A stretch of 64,000 nucleotides of DNA from Mesorhizobium sp. LMG 17147 (GTDB lineage Bacteria > Pseudomonadota > Alphaproteobacteria > Rhizobiales > Rhizobiaceae), in NCBI RefSeq assembly GCF_024297145.1, contig NZ_JANCTC010000005.1:1-64000 (forward strand), given 5' to 3'. Position numbers and translations under genes: made by a program. The notes beneath the pieces are model-generated. The model was not told the DNA's origin and did not search any database. It saw only the letters and a list, made by a program, of their open reading frames with translations. The first letter of the stretch is position 1; the number at the start of each line of letters is the position of its first letter. Below are positions 1 through 9,273 of the stretch, in pieces.

Positions 1-718
1 CGCCGGTGTAGTTGAATTCGCGCATGCCGAGGAAGGTGAAATTGTCGTCGCGCAGCCATTCGAGGAAGGCGATCGCCTCGGTGACATGGGCCTTGTCGAG
101 CGGCACTGGCGAGTAGCGGAATTCCGAAATCGCCTGGTCGAGGCGGGCGAGCATCGGCTTCCAGTCGGTGACGGCGGCGCGCACTTGGCCGAGCAGCTTG
201 GTCAGGCGCGCGGCCAGACCTTCAGCCTGCTCGGCCGAAAGGCGGCCGATATGGACATGGATGACGCTCAGCCGGTCATGGCTGTGGTCGCCCTTGGCAT
301 AACCCCCGTCGCCGAGGATTTCCTCGACGCCGTTTTTGCCGTGCCTGACTACTATGACCGGGTGGGTAACCAGCAGCGGCTCGCCGGCGCTCTCGGTGAT
401 CTCGCCAAGGACGGAATCGAACAGGAACGGCATGTTGTCGTTGACGACGGTGATCACCGTCATCGGCCGACCCTGGCGGACGACACCGGAATCGACGTCG
501 ATGGCAACGACGCAGTCGTCCTTCTTGTGCCTGGCCACTGCGCGGCCGGCGAGTTCGGCAGCGCGTTCGAGATCGATGACGTCGTAGGCGGCGACATCTT
601 CGGCCGGAGCTCGGGCCAGCAGGTAGTCGGCAAGCCTGCCGGGCTTTTCGCCACCCGCGGCTTCACCCCTCGTCAGGCCGGCTTTTTTCAACCGGCTCGC
701 TGACTTTACACTGGCCAT
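1..718 (-). CDS. gdh: NAD-specific glutamate dehydrogenase (large class), N-terminal part
   Basis: The minus strand from ATG at 718, with GGGAGGGA upstream, gives 239 residues and runs off the window edge. The protein begins MASVKSASRLKKAGL and contains VITVVNDNMPFLFDSV and FLEWLRDDNFTFLGMREF. Both are typical of the N-terminal ACT-like regulatory region of the roughly 1,600-residue NAD-dependent glutamate dehydrogenases of proteobacteria, which convert glutamate to 2-oxoglutarate and ammonium in the cytoplasm. The catalytic domain lies outside the window, so activity cannot be judged. The start is well supported by the Shine-Dalgarno sequence and by the divergent gene beginning at 850. Confidence 0.9.
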   Translation of the reverse strand, partial: MASVKSASRLKKAGLTRGEAAGGEKPGRLADYLLARAPAEDVAAYDVIDLERAAELAGRAVARHKKDDCVVAIDVDSGVVRQGRPMTVITVVNDNMPFLFDSVLGEITESAGEPLLVTHPVIVVRHGKNGVEEILGDGGYAKGDHSHDRLSVIHVHIGRLSAEQAEGLAARLTKLLGQVRAAVTDWKPMLARLDQAISEFRYSPVPLDKAHVTEAIAFLEWLRDDNFTFLGMREFNYTG

Positions 719-849
719 GAGTCCCTCCCGTCGCATGTTTTTGCGGCTATGCTAACAGATGACGGGTATTTGGCGACAAAGGTTTGACGGCTTGCGACGA
801 AATGTCGGAATTCACCGGCAGCCTGGCGAAAAACGAGGAGAAATCCGCC

Positions 850-1413
850 ATGACGGACAAAATCACCGCACTTGACCTGGCACCGGCGGAGCTGAGCGAC
901 GCGACCAAGGCCTATTTCGCCAAATGCCGGGAGAAACTCGGCCTCGTTCCCAATGTGCTACTCGCCTATGCCTTCGACGAGAAGAAGCTGCGCGCTTTCA
1001 CCGACATGTACAATGATTTGATGCTGGGTGAATCCGGCCTGTCGAAACTCGAGCGCGAGATGATCGCGGTCGCCGTCTCTTCGGTCAACCATTGCTACTA
1101 TTGCCTGGCCGCGCATGGCGCGGCGGTGCGCCAGCTTTCCGGCGACCCCGCCTTCGGCGAGATGATGGTGATGAATTTTCGCGCCGCCAAGCTGTCGGAC
1201 AGGCAACGCGCCATGCTCGAATTCGCCGTGAAGCTGACCGAGCAACCGGCAAAGATCGTCGAAGCGGACCGGGCGGCGCTGCGGCAAGTCGGCTTTTCCG
1301 ACCGCGACATATGGGATGTCGCCTCGACCGCGGCATTCTTCAACATGTCGAACCGGCTGGCATCGGCAATCGATATGCGGCCGAACGATGAATACCACGC
1401 GATGGCTCGATAG
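850..1413 (+). CDS. Carboxymuconolactone decarboxylase/AhpD-family peroxidase-related protein
   Basis: This 187-residue protein has the AhpD-like motif NHCYYCLAAHG (CxxC followed three residues later by His) near residue 83. That is the redox-active centre of alkylhydroperoxidase-type members of the CMD family. Length and C-terminal pattern (FFNMSNRLASA) match the uncharacterised peroxidase-related enzymes of this family, which are cytoplasmic helical proteins. I chose ATG at 850 because GAGGAG lies 9 bases upstream; an in-frame upstream start at 784 adds residues without a ribosome-binding site. The gene is monocistronic as far as I can see. The natural substrate is unknown and a role in peroxide removal is inferred. 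Confidence 0.88.
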   Translation: MTDKITALDLAPAELSDATKAYFAKCREKLGLVPNVLLAYAFDEKKLRAFTDMYNDLMLGESGLSKLEREMIAVAVSSVNHCYYCLAAHGAAVRQLSGDPAFGEMMVMNFRAAKLSDRQRAMLEFAVKLTEQPAKIVEADRAALRQVGFSDRDIWDVASTAAFFNMSNRLASAIDMRPNDEYHAMAR

Positions 1414-1550
1414 GGCGCCGCCGTTGCGGGCCAACCGCACATTATATTAGCTACTTCGCATTCTCGTTGCTTGTTTGCCGGTTTGGTCAGATGATCGGCA
1501 TGCGGCATGACCGCATGCCGGTTCGATGCCGCCGATCAGAGGAGGAGAAC

Positions 1551-1874
1551 ATGGCGAAATTTCTCTACGTCTATCATGGCTCGGGCAAGATGCCGACCGA
1601 GGAGGCCGAACGGAAGGCAGCGATGGATGCCTGGACCGGCTGGTACGGCAAGCTCGGCTCAGCGGTGGTCGACGGTGGCAATCCAGTCGGCATGTCGAAG
1701 ACCGTGCTGCCTGGCGGCAAGGTCGAGAACAACGGCGGCAGCAATCCGACCGCTGGTTACACCATCATCGAAGCAAAAGACATCGACGATGCCGTCGGCA
1801 AGGCCAAGGATTGTCCTATCTTGACCGACCCAGCCTTTAGTATCGAGATCGCGCCGATCATCGAAATGGGTTGA
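1551..1874 (+). CDS. YCII-related small protein
   Basis: This 107-residue protein starts MAKFLYVYHG behind a strong GAGGAGGAGAAC ribosome-binding site. The ferredoxin-like YCII fold is suggested by the N-terminal beta strand, the central GGNPVG stretch, and the segment GYTIIEAKDIDDAVGKAKDCP, where DDAV-x-A-K-DCP is the usual second-helix pattern. The C-terminal strand SIEIAPIIEMG is also typical. Members are small cytoplasmic proteins, sometimes linked to ECF sigma factors, with mostly unknown function. No sigma-factor gene is adjacent here. Confidence 0.85.
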   Translation: MAKFLYVYHGSGKMPTEEAERKAAMDAWTGWYGKLGSAVVDGGNPVGMSKTVLPGGKVENNGGSNPTAGYTIIEAKDIDDAVGKAKDCPILTDPAFSIEIAPIIEMG

Positions 1875-1883
1875 CGCGCCGGC

Positions 1884-2498
1884 TCAGGACCGCGCCGCGA
1901 TCGCCGCATCAGCGCCGGCCATGGTGCCGGCGCTGATGCGGTTGGCGATCTTCATCGCCCGCTTGCTTCTCAAGAGCTTGCGCGCCTGCGATGCGGCGAG
2001 CACCCAGGTCAAATCGATGGCGACCAGGACCACTGCCATGGTCGCCGTCAGCTCGACCCAGCCGACCACGCTGACCGAACCGAGGTCGATGATGGTCGGC
2101 AGCAGCGCCAGATAGAACATCATGATCTTGGGGTTGCCGAGCGTCACAGCCATGCCGGCAAAGAACAGCTTGGCAGGAGAATCTTCGCGCGGCAGCGAAC
2201 CTTCCTTCGCCTCGACCGGTGCCGTCCACATCTTCCAGGCAAGCCAGCCGAGATAGGCGACGCCGACCCACTTCACGACGACAAAGGCATAATGGAACGT
2301 CTGCGCCACCACGGCGAGGCCAAACACCGCCAGAGACAGCCAGATCGCTTCGCCGATCCACATCGCAAGCAGGAACGGAAACACGTCGCGGAAGCCCTTT
2401 GCGATGACCCGCGCCACAAGAGCGGCGATCGACGGGCCGGGCGAGCCGGCGGCAACAAGCAGGGCGCCGGCAAAAATCAGCAGCGACGTGAAATGCAT
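1884..2498 (-). CDS. LysE/RhtB-family amino acid exporter
   Basis: This 204-residue inner-membrane protein begins MHFTSLLIFAGALLVAAGSPG. The SPGPSIAALVARVIAKG stretch after helix 1 and the NPKIMMFYLALLP segment are signatures of the LysE/RhtB translocator family, which exports amino acids or their derivatives by proton exchange. Hydrophobic segments occur near residues 5-25, 40-60, 65-85, 115-135, 145-170 and at the C-terminus. I chose ATG at 2498; the frame stays open to a TTG at 2543, which adds only polar residues. The substrate cannot be told from sequence. The gene is convergent with the YCII gene, 9 bp away. Confidence 0.88.
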   Translation of the reverse strand: MHFTSLLIFAGALLVAAGSPGPSIAALVARVIAKGFRDVFPFLLAMWIGEAIWLSLAVFGLAVVAQTFHYAFVVVKWVGVAYLGWLAWKMWTAPVEAKEGSLPREDSPAKLFFAGMAVTLGNPKIMMFYLALLPTIIDLGSVSVVGWVELTATMAVVLVAIDLTWVLAASQARKLLRSKRAMKIANRISAGTMAGADAAIAARS

Positions 2499-2893
2499 GA
2501 CGGGGTCTCGTTTGAAGTGTTTGGGGTGTTCAACATAACCCAACTGTTCCGGCGACGGTAGCGTCTACCGAAAGAAGGCTTGTCCGCCAGGCACCTCACG
2601 GCTAGAGATGTCGTTCCGAAATCCTTTCCGAGCTTCACTTTGCCTACGTAACCGCCGGTCTCGTCAACTCCCCCAACCCAGAGCAGGGCGTCGCAGTCGC
2701 GGTGCCTGTTTTCACATGACCTGTTCTTCAGGGTGGCGGTTCGAGACCGGTTTGGCACTGCTGAACCGCTGTCGCGCATAACCACCCGCGACACCTGATT
2801 TCCAACTGCCGCAGTCTCTCGCCACGCCGTGCCCGCAAGGGGTTCTCGATATCGCCGATCTGACGAACTTCCCGACGGGAAGGGCTTTTCGGC
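2499..2893. other. Intergenic stretch, no gene recognised
   Basis: About 395 bp between the divergent lysE-like gene and the DUF1062 gene. Open frames exist here on the minus strand, but none has a ribosome-binding site or a protein pattern I recognise. It should contain the promoters of both flanking genes; I see no clear operator or repeat. Confidence 0.4.
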
Positions 2894-3520
2894 ATGCCTT
2901 CGATACTGCGCATCCGCTGGGCGATCGCGCCCAAAACCGCACCTCGACCTCACCTCAACTGCAATCGCTGCGGCGGCCTGAAAGCCTATCGCTGCAGCGG
3001 CAAATTCCGCGTCAATGCCAATGGCAAGCGCATTGACGCCTGGTTGATCTACCGCTGCATCGACTGCGACAATTCCTGGAATTTCGGCATTCTGGAGCGC
3101 TGCAGCCGCCGGGATATCGAACCGGCAATATTGCAGGCGCTCGAAAGCAACGATCCGGTCCTGGCGCGGCGCCATGCCTTCGATGTTGCCGCATTGCGAA
3201 GCAGTATCGGGCGCGTCGAGGAGTTTCCCGAAGCCGCCGTTCATAAGGAGGTGCTCGGCGACAGGCTGAGAAACACCACCGCTCTCGAACTCCAGCTCTG
3301 GCTCGAAATGCCGACAGCGCTGCGGCTCGACCGGTTGCTCGCCAGCGAACTCGGTGTCTCGCGATCGCGGCTTCAGGTTTGGGAAGAGAAACGATTGCTG
3401 GTCATTAGTCCGGACGGAGCCAAAGCCTTGCGCAGGCCGGCGCGGACGGGAACGGCGATCCGCATCCACCTGTCTGGCGAACCAGACCGGGACGATATCA
3501 TTTCGGCTGCAGGCAGATGA
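2894..3520 (+). CDS. DUF1062 domain protein
   Basis: This 208-residue protein carries two CxxC pairs, CNRCGG near residue 23 and CIDCDNSWN near residue 56, with CSGKFRVNANGKRIDAWL between them. This arrangement is characteristic of DUF1062 and suggests a zinc-ribbon N-terminus. The C-terminal half is helical and contains LLASELGVSRSRLQVW, a possible helix-turn-helix, so DNA or RNA binding is conceivable. The function of the family is unknown. ATG at 2894 fits the usual DUF1062 N-terminus, with about 20 residues before the first CxxC. Confidence 0.8.
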   Translation: MPSILRIRWAIAPKTAPRPHLNCNRCGGLKAYRCSGKFRVNANGKRIDAWLIYRCIDCDNSWNFGILERCSRRDIEPAILQALESNDPVLARRHAFDVAALRSSIGRVEEFPEAAVHKEVLGDRLRNTTALELQLWLEMPTALRLDRLLASELGVSRSRLQVWEEKRLLVISPDGAKALRRPARTGTAIRIHLSGEPDRDDIISAAGR

Positions 3521-3788
3521 GGCGACGGCAAGGGCATCCGCAATCGGAGACAGTTGCGGCCAGAGGTCAGTCGCCCTCTTTGGGGGCCGAGCCAATCAAA
3601 TCCTTGGCCGCATCGAGATCGCTGTCGGCGACTTGCACATGGATCAAGCCGAGCCCGTGTCGAGAAGATAATTCGCGAGAGCGTAAATTCCATACGCGTC
3701 GAGCATCGACACGCAAACTTCGGGCTCGGGTCGATTGTCGTATATGACAGCCGTGACGAGTTTACCGCTCACTGCGCGGTATTGCCCT
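3521..3788. other. Intergenic stretch between convergent genes
   Basis: About 270 bp separate the DUF1062 gene from the end of typA. Only low-quality overlapping frames occur and no terminator hairpin with a T run was found. Nothing functional recognised. Confidence 0.35.
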
Positions 3789-5618
3789 TTATGCCGCGCC
3801 GACCACTTTCGCCGACTTCTCAAAACGCTTGCGCTCGTTCGGGTCGAGATAGAGCTTGCGCAGCCGGATGGTCTTCGGCGTCACCTCGACCAGCTCGTCA
3901 TCCTGGATCCAGGCCAGCGCGCGTTCCAGCGTCATGCGGATCGGCGGCGTCAGCTTCACCGCCTCGTCCTTGCCGGCGGCGCGGATGTTGGTCAGCTTCT
4001 TGCCCTTGAGCACGTTGACCTCGAGATCGTTGTCCCTGGAATGGATGCCGATGATCATGCCCTGATAGACCTTGACGCCGGGATCGATGACCATCGGGCC
4101 GCGGTCTTCCAGGTTCCACATGGCATAGGCCACCGATTCACCCTGTTCGTTGGAGATCAGCACGCCGTTGGTGCGGCCCGGCAGCTCGCCCTTATAAGGC
4201 TCATAGGCATGGAACAGCCGGTTCATCACGGCGGTGCCGCGCGTGTCGGTCAACAGTTCCGACTGGTAGCCGATCAGGCCGCGCGTCGGCGCGTGGAAGA
4301 CGATGCGCTGGCGATTGCCGCCCGAAGGGCGCAACTCGACCATCTCGGCCTTGCGCTCCGACATCTTCTGCACGACGACGCCGGCATGCTCCTCGTCGAC
4401 GTCGATGACGACTTCCTCGACCGGCTCCAGCAATTCGCCGTTATCGCCCTTCTGCATGACGACGCGCGGCCGCGACACGGCGATCTCAAAACCTTCGCGG
4501 CGCATCGTCTCGATCAGCACGGCCAGCTGCAATTCGCCGCGGCCGGAAACGAAGAACGAATCCTTGTCAGGTGATTCCTCGATCTTCAGCGCGACATTGC
4601 CTTCGGCCTCGCGCAGCAGGCGGTCGCGGATGACGCGGCTGGTCACCTTGTCGCCTTCGGTACCGGCCAGCGGCGAATCGTTGACGAGGAAAGACATCGT
4701 CACCGTCGGCGGATCGATCGGCTGCGCGTGCAGCGGCTCGGTCACCGACAGGTCGCAGAAGGTGTCGGCCACAGTGCCTTTCGACAGGCCGGCGATGGCG
4801 ACGATGTCGCCCGCCTGCGCTTCCTCGATGGGCTGACGCTCAAGCCCGCGGAAGGCGAGGATCTTCGAAATGCGGCCGGTTTCGACCTGGGTGCCGTCAT
4901 GGTGCAGCACCTTGACCGCCTGGTTGGATTTCAGCGTGCCGGATTCGATACGGCCGGTGATGATGCGGCCGAGGAACGGATTGGCTTCCAGGATGGTGCC
5001 GATCATGCGGAACGGGCCGGGATGAACGGTCGGCGCCGGCACGTGCTTGATGACGAGGTCGAATAGCGGCGCCAGAGCCTGGTCCTTCGGGCCTTCAGGG
5101 TTTTCCGAGACCCAGCCGTCGCGGCCTGAACCGTAAAGGATAGGAAAGTCGAGCTGCTCGTCGGTGGCGTCAAGTGCTGCGAAAAGGTCGAACACCTCGT
5201 TGACCACTTCGACATGGCGCGCATCCGGCCGGTCGATCTTGTTGATGACGACGATCGGCTTCAGTCCAACCTTGAGCGCCTTGCCGACGACGAATTTGGT
5301 CTGCGGCATCGGGCCCTCGGCGGCGTCGACCAGCACGATGGCCGAATCCACCATCGACAGGATGCGCTCGACCTCGCCGCCGAAATCGGCGTGGCCGGGC
5401 GTGTCGACGATGTTGATGCGGGTATCCTTCCAGTCGACCGAGGTCGCCTTGGCCAGGATGGTGATGCCGCGTTCCTTTTCAAGATCGTTTGAATCCATGG
5501 CGCGCTCGGCGACGCGCTGGTTGTCGCGGAACGAGCCGGACTGTTTCAGGAGCTGGTCGACGAGGGTGGTTTTTCCATGGTCGACGTGCGCGATGATCGC
5601 GATATTGCGGATTTTCAT
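3789..5618 (-). CDS. typA: Translational GTPase TypA/BipA
   Basis: This 609-residue protein begins MKIRNIAIIAHVDHGKTTLV, giving the G1 P-loop at residues 10-18. It then shows the EKERGITI switch I region, DTPGH (G3) and NKIDRPDA (G4), and the usual length and C-terminal domain of TypA/BipA, including the NGVLISNEQGESVAYA stretch. BipA is a ribosome-associated GTPase that helps 50S subunit assembly and growth under stress such as low temperature. The internal ATG at 5618 is chosen because it places the P-loop at the family's usual position; the upstream 41-codon extension is not family-like. Monocistronic. Confidence 0.97.
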   Translation of the reverse strand: MKIRNIAIIAHVDHGKTTLVDQLLKQSGSFRDNQRVAERAMDSNDLEKERGITILAKATSVDWKDTRINIVDTPGHADFGGEVERILSMVDSAIVLVDAAEGPMPQTKFVVGKALKVGLKPIVVINKIDRPDARHVEVVNEVFDLFAALDATDEQLDFPILYGSGRDGWVSENPEGPKDQALAPLFDLVIKHVPAPTVHPGPFRMIGTILEANPFLGRIITGRIESGTLKSNQAVKVLHHDGTQVETGRISKILAFRGLERQPIEEAQAGDIVAIAGLSKGTVADTFCDLSVTEPLHAQPIDPPTVTMSFLVNDSPLAGTEGDKVTSRVIRDRLLREAEGNVALKIEESPDKDSFFVSGRGELQLAVLIETMRREGFEIAVSRPRVVMQKGDNGELLEPVEEVVIDVDEEHAGVVVQKMSERKAEMVELRPSGGNRQRIVFHAPTRGLIGYQSELLTDTRGTAVMNRLFHAYEPYKGELPGRTNGVLISNEQGESVAYAMWNLEDRGPMVIDPGVKVYQGMIIGIHSRDNDLEVNVLKGKKLTNIRAAGKDEAVKLTPPIRMTLERALAWIQDDELVEVTPKTIRLRKLYLDPNERKRFEKSAKVVGAA

Positions 5619-5816
5619 GTTTCGGTCTCGGGAGCGTTGCAGGCAGCAGGCCAAAAGGCGCTGCCTCTTTCGGTTGGGCGGCTCATACAGGGTTTTTCGC
5701 ATTTGCGAAAGAGGAGGCAAGCCACCAAATAAAGTCACCAAATCTTAAATGTCTTGGTGTGAAGTGGAATTATTAACCAAGGCGGAACCTTTCGTGGTCC
5801 GGACAGTTCGAATTTC

Positions 5817-6098
5817 ATGATCGAGACAGGCATCAAACTCCGGCCGATTTTGGCATGTACCGCGCTCGCCGTCCTCCTCGCGGCAAGCGCGGCGCAATCG
5901 GCCGCGCCGTCCAAGGAGACGCGGTCTGCTCTGCCGTCCGACAAGCGCTCGGCAGAGCAGCTTTTTGCCGATGCTCCGGACGGCGTCGACCCGGTGGTGA
6001 CCGGACCGGTCAGCACCGCCTTCAAGCAAAGGCAAAAAAACGCCGGATGCAACAGCGCCGTCTGGCCCAAGATTCCCGTCGTCTGCTATCCCGATTGA
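5817..6098 (+). CDS. Small exported hypothetical protein
   Basis: This 93-residue protein has a clear signal peptide: a charged start MIETGIKLRP, a hydrophobic core ILACTALAVLLAASAAQS and an AQSAA-type cleavage region near residue 28. The mature part is polar, with two Cys (NAGCNS and PVVCYPD near the C-terminus) that could form a disulphide in the periplasm. Codon use fits the host. I do not recognise a family. It is divergent from typA with about 200 bp between, enough for two promoters. Confidence 0.7.
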   Translation: MIETGIKLRPILACTALAVLLAASAAQSAAPSKETRSALPSDKRSAEQLFADAPDGVDPVVTGPVSTAFKQRQKNAGCNSAVWPKIPVVCYPD

Positions 6099-6135
6099 TG
6101 CACATCCACCTTCGGGGTGGTCCTAAAAGGCAATC

Positions 6136-7710
6136 TCACGCCGACCGCACCGGATCGAGCGTGACCTTGTAGAGTTCGCTGTCGTCGCGATCCATCAGCC
6201 GCACCGTCAACTGCTCGGTGGCTCCATCGATGTCGACGAGCCCGAAGAACTGCAGGCCGGCCGACGGCGGCAGGTTCTGACCCTGTTCGGCGGTCGGTGC
6301 CTTGATGAACCTCAGCTCCGGGCCGAAAGTCATGTCGAAAGCATTCGGTCCGAATGTGCCGGCGTGGATCGGACCCGAAACGAATTCCCAGAACGGATTG
6401 AAGTCCTGGAACTGCGCCTTGTCCGGATTGTAATAATGCGCGGCTGTGTAATGCACGTCTGCGGTTAGCCAGACGGTATTGCTGATCCCCGCGTTCTTTA
6501 TATAGCGAAGGAGGTCGGCAATTTCCAGCTCGCGCCCCTTGGCCGCGCCATTGTCGCCATTGCTGATTGCCTCGGCCCCGACCTTCTTACTGCCGTCGTT
6601 CCAGACGACGAGGCCGAGCGGCATATCGGCGGCGATAATTTTCCAGGTTGCATTGGAATTCGCCAGCTCGCGCTTCAGCCATTTCGTCTGTTGTTCGCCG
6701 AGGATGCGTGATTGCGGCGTCATCGTCTCCTGCATATTCGGACCGTTGGGGCCGCGATAGGAACGCATGTCGAGGAAGAACACATCGAGCAGCGGCCCAT
6801 AGGCGATTTTGCGGTAGACACGGCCGGGCTCAGACGGCTCGTAGCGGATCGTCGTCATTTCGTGAAAGGCGCGCGCCGCGCGTGCCGTCAGTACATGGAT
6901 GGATTTTTCGGTGTAGCGGTCGTCGGCGCTCAGATCCTTCGAATCCGACCAGTTGTTCACCACCTCGTGGTCGTCCCACTGGTAGAACGTCGGGCAGATG
7001 GCGTTCAGCGCCAGCACGTTCCTGTCCATCAAATTGTATTTCCACTGACCCCGGTATTCATCCAGCGTCTCGGCAACCTTGCGTTTTTCGTCGATCAGCA
7101 CGGTGTTCTTCCACTTGCCGCCGCCGGGCAGGTCGACCTCGTCCTTCATCGCGCCGTCGGCATAGATCGTATCGCCCGAATGCAGGAAGAAGTCCGGCGT
7201 GTGCTTGGCGATCGTGGCGTAGGTCTTCATGCCGGTGTCGTCGATGCCCCAGCCCTGGCCGGCGGTGTCGCCCGACCAAGCGAAACGAATGTCGCGCTTC
7301 GAGGCAGGTGCCGTGCGGAAGCGGCCGACGATCGGCTCGGAAACGGCGTTGATATCGGAAAGATCGGCCGCGACCATGCGGTAGAAGATGTCCTGGTCGG
7401 AGGCGAGATCGGTAAGCAGCCGCTTCACCGTATAGTCGCTGGCCGGCGAGCTATCGAGCGGCGCCAGGCGGACGGCATTGGCGAAGCTCTCCGTCGACGA
7501 CACTTCGAACATGACGCGCGACGGCGGGTCCGTGCGCGCCCAGACCATGCCGCTGGTCGCGTCGACGTCGCCGGATTGGATCCCGTGGGTAAAGGCCGGG
7601 CGCTGATTGGCGCGCGAGTAATAGGGAAGCGCGAGGCCCGACGCGCCGACCAGGCCAACGGCGCTGGCCGACGTGACGAAAGCGCGCCGCGTCATCGAAA
7701 TCTTGTTCAT
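6136..7710 (-). CDS. phoD: PhoD-family alkaline phosphatase/phosphodiesterase, Tat-exported
   Basis: This 524-residue protein begins MNKISMTRRAFVTSASAVG, a twin-arginine signal followed by a hydrophobic core, so it is exported folded to the periplasm. The PhoD N-terminal domain (FTHGIQSGDVDATSGMVW) is followed by the metallophosphatase core with GDTAGQGWG, HSGDTIYADG, QWDDHEVVNNW and TADVHYTAAHYY. These supply metal ligands in PhoD enzymes, which release phosphate from phosphomono- or diesters and are usually induced by phosphate starvation. ATG at 7710 places the RR motif at residues 8-9. I cannot see a clear Pho box. Confidence 0.92.
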   Translation of the reverse strand: MNKISMTRRAFVTSASAVGLVGASGLALPYYSRANQRPAFTHGIQSGDVDATSGMVWARTDPPSRVMFEVSSTESFANAVRLAPLDSSPASDYTVKRLLTDLASDQDIFYRMVAADLSDINAVSEPIVGRFRTAPASKRDIRFAWSGDTAGQGWGIDDTGMKTYATIAKHTPDFFLHSGDTIYADGAMKDEVDLPGGGKWKNTVLIDEKRKVAETLDEYRGQWKYNLMDRNVLALNAICPTFYQWDDHEVVNNWSDSKDLSADDRYTEKSIHVLTARAARAFHEMTTIRYEPSEPGRVYRKIAYGPLLDVFFLDMRSYRGPNGPNMQETMTPQSRILGEQQTKWLKRELANSNATWKIIAADMPLGLVVWNDGSKKVGAEAISNGDNGAAKGRELEIADLLRYIKNAGISNTVWLTADVHYTAAHYYNPDKAQFQDFNPFWEFVSGPIHAGTFGPNAFDMTFGPELRFIKAPTAEQGQNLPPSAGLQFFGLVDIDGATEQLTVRLMDRDDSELYKVTLDPVRSA

Positions 7711-7814
7711 GGCTGTCTCCTGGATGGCGTTGAACGTCGCCGCCAAGCTCCAGCTTCAATGTTTCAGGCACATTTCGAAACGATGAAGGTTTGATAACAG
7801 TGAACAGGCGGGCG

Positions 7815-7970
7815 ATCTCCCCCCCTTGAGGGGGAAATGTCGCCGCAGGCGACAGAGGGCGTCGCCTCGCGTGGAGCGCCGGCTTCCTGCGTCTGCGATA
7901 AGAGGCCGAGCCCAGCCGAACCGACCCCCTCTGGCCGCTTCGAGGCCATCTCCCCCTCAACGGGGGAGAT
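7815..7970. repeat. Palindromic intergenic repeat (rhizobial RUP-like)
   Basis: The segment opens with ATCTCCCCCCCTTGAGGGGG and closes with CCCCCTCAACGGGGGAGAT, so its ends are inverted repeats. The inner text (GTCGCCGCAGGCGACAGAGGG, ACCCCCTCTGGCCGCTTCG) is made of further short palindromes. Its wording resembles the mosaic repeats common between Rhizobiales genes, and shorter relatives occur at 14.29 kb and 53.25 kb in this window. It lies between phoD and the MFS gene. Confidence 0.75.
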
Positions 7971-7989
7971 TAGCACTCAACTGTGCACC

Positions 7990-9273
7990 CTAAGCCGCCT
8001 GCGGTTCCGGCTCGAAGGCCGGGCGGCTGGTGTTGATCAGCAGCGAGATGCAGGCGGCGGCTATTGCCGTCATACCGGCGATCAGGAAGGCAAGCTCGTA
8101 ATTGCCTTGCAGCTCGCGCATAGTGCCGCCGAAGAAGGCCGCTGTCGCGGCGCCAACCTGATGGCCGGCGACGATCCAGCCGAAGACGATCGGTCCGCTG
8201 CGGTCGCCGAACGCCTCGTTGGAAAGCCTCAGCGTCGGCGGCACCGTGGCGATCCAGTCCAGTCCGTAAAACACGGCGAAGATGATCAGGCTGGTTGCCG
8301 AAAAGCCGGAATAGGGCAGATAGATCAACGACAGGCCGCGGATGCCGTAATAGACGCCGAGCAGCTTGCGCGGGTCGAAACGGTCGGTGAGCCAGCCTGA
8401 TAGCGTCGTGCCGATCAGGTCGAAAATGCCCATCATCGACAGCAGGCCGGCGGCTTGCACTTCGCCTATGCCCATGTCGCCGCAAAAGGCGATCAGGTGC
8501 GTGCCGACCAGCCCGTTGGTGGTGAAGCCGCAGACGAAGAAAGTGGCGAACAGATACCAGAACACGCGCGTGCCGGCGGCGCGGCGCAGCGTGCTCAGCG
8601 TATGCGAAAGGAAATTGCCTTGCGCGGCCGGCGGCGCCGGCGGCACGTCGTCGGCATCGGCGCCATAGCGGACCATGCCGATCGAGGCCGGGCGCTCCGG
8701 CACCAGCATATAGACCAGCGGCACCAGGCAGGCGGTGGCCACGGCAATGGCGATGGCGACCGGCTTCCAGCCGCCTGACTGGGCGAGCGAGGCGAGCAAC
8801 GGCAGGAAGACCAGCAGCCCGGTGGCGCTGGACGCCGACATCAGTCCCATCACCAGGCCGCGATTGGTCTTGAACCAGCGGTTGACGATGGTTGCGCCGA
8901 GCACGGTGGCGACGGCGCCCGAGCTGACGCCGGAAAACACGCCCCAGGTGAGGAGCAGATGCCACGGCTTGGTCATCAACAGGCTGAGCGCGGTCGATCC
9001 CGACATCAAAAGCAGCGCGGCAAGCAAGGTGCGGCGCAGCCCAATCCGCTCCATCAGCGCCGCGGCAAACGGCCCGGTCAGGCCATAGAGGAAGATGCCA
9101 GTGGCAGCGGCCAGCGAGACGACGTCGCGCCGCCAGCCGAAACTGTTCTCCAGCGGCAGCATCATGACTGCCGGCGCCGAACGCAGGCCCGCTGCGATCA
9201 GCAGGCAAAGGAAGATGACGGCGACCACGACGAAAGCGTAGCGCTGGCCAAACGGGCGGGATTGAGCTATCAT
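7990..9273 (-). CDS. MFS transporter, divergent from its probable TetR regulator
   Basis: This 427-residue integral membrane protein has the hydrophobic pattern of twelve helices and the MFS loop signatures MERIGLRRTLLAALLLMSG (after helix 2) and GWLTDRFDPRKLLGVYYG (after helix 8). The ATG at 9273 is preferred; the longer frame upstream runs through the operator region and has no membrane character. The family moves small organic molecules by proton coupling, either monocarboxylate uptake or drug export. The divergent TetR gene and shared inverted repeat suggest efflux induced by its substrate. The substrate is unknown. Confidence 0.88.
   Translation of the reverse strand: MIAQSRPFGQRYAFVVVAVIFLCLLIAAGLRSAPAVMMLPLENSFGWRRDVVSLAAATGIFLYGLTGPFAAALMERIGLRRTLLAALLLMSGSTALSLLMTKPWHLLLTWGVFSGVSSGAVATVLGATIVNRWFKTNRGLVMGLMSASSATGLLVFLPLLASLAQSGGWKPVAIAIAVATACLVPLVYMLVPERPASIGMVRYGADADDVPPAPPAAQGNFLSHTLSTLRRAAGTRVFWYLFATFFVCGFTTNGLVGTHLIAFCGDMGIGEVQAAGLLSMMGIFDLIGTTLSGWLTDRFDPRKLLGVYYGIRGLSLIYLPYSGFSATSLIIFAVFYGLDWIATVPPTLRLSNEAFGDRSGPIVFGWIVAGHQVGAATAAFFGGTMRELQGNYELAFLIAGMTAIAAACISLLINTSRPAFEPEPQAA

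Noticed and set aside
86..703. 205-codon plus-strand frame at the window start
   Set aside because: It is the antisense of the NAD-glutamate dehydrogenase gene, whose minus-strand translation matches the family and has a ribosome-binding site.
2477..3595. 372-codon minus-strand frame over the DUF1062 gene
   Set aside because: The plus-strand DUF1062 product has clear CxxC pairs and family wording; the minus frame is Arg/Ala-rich shadow without a start site.
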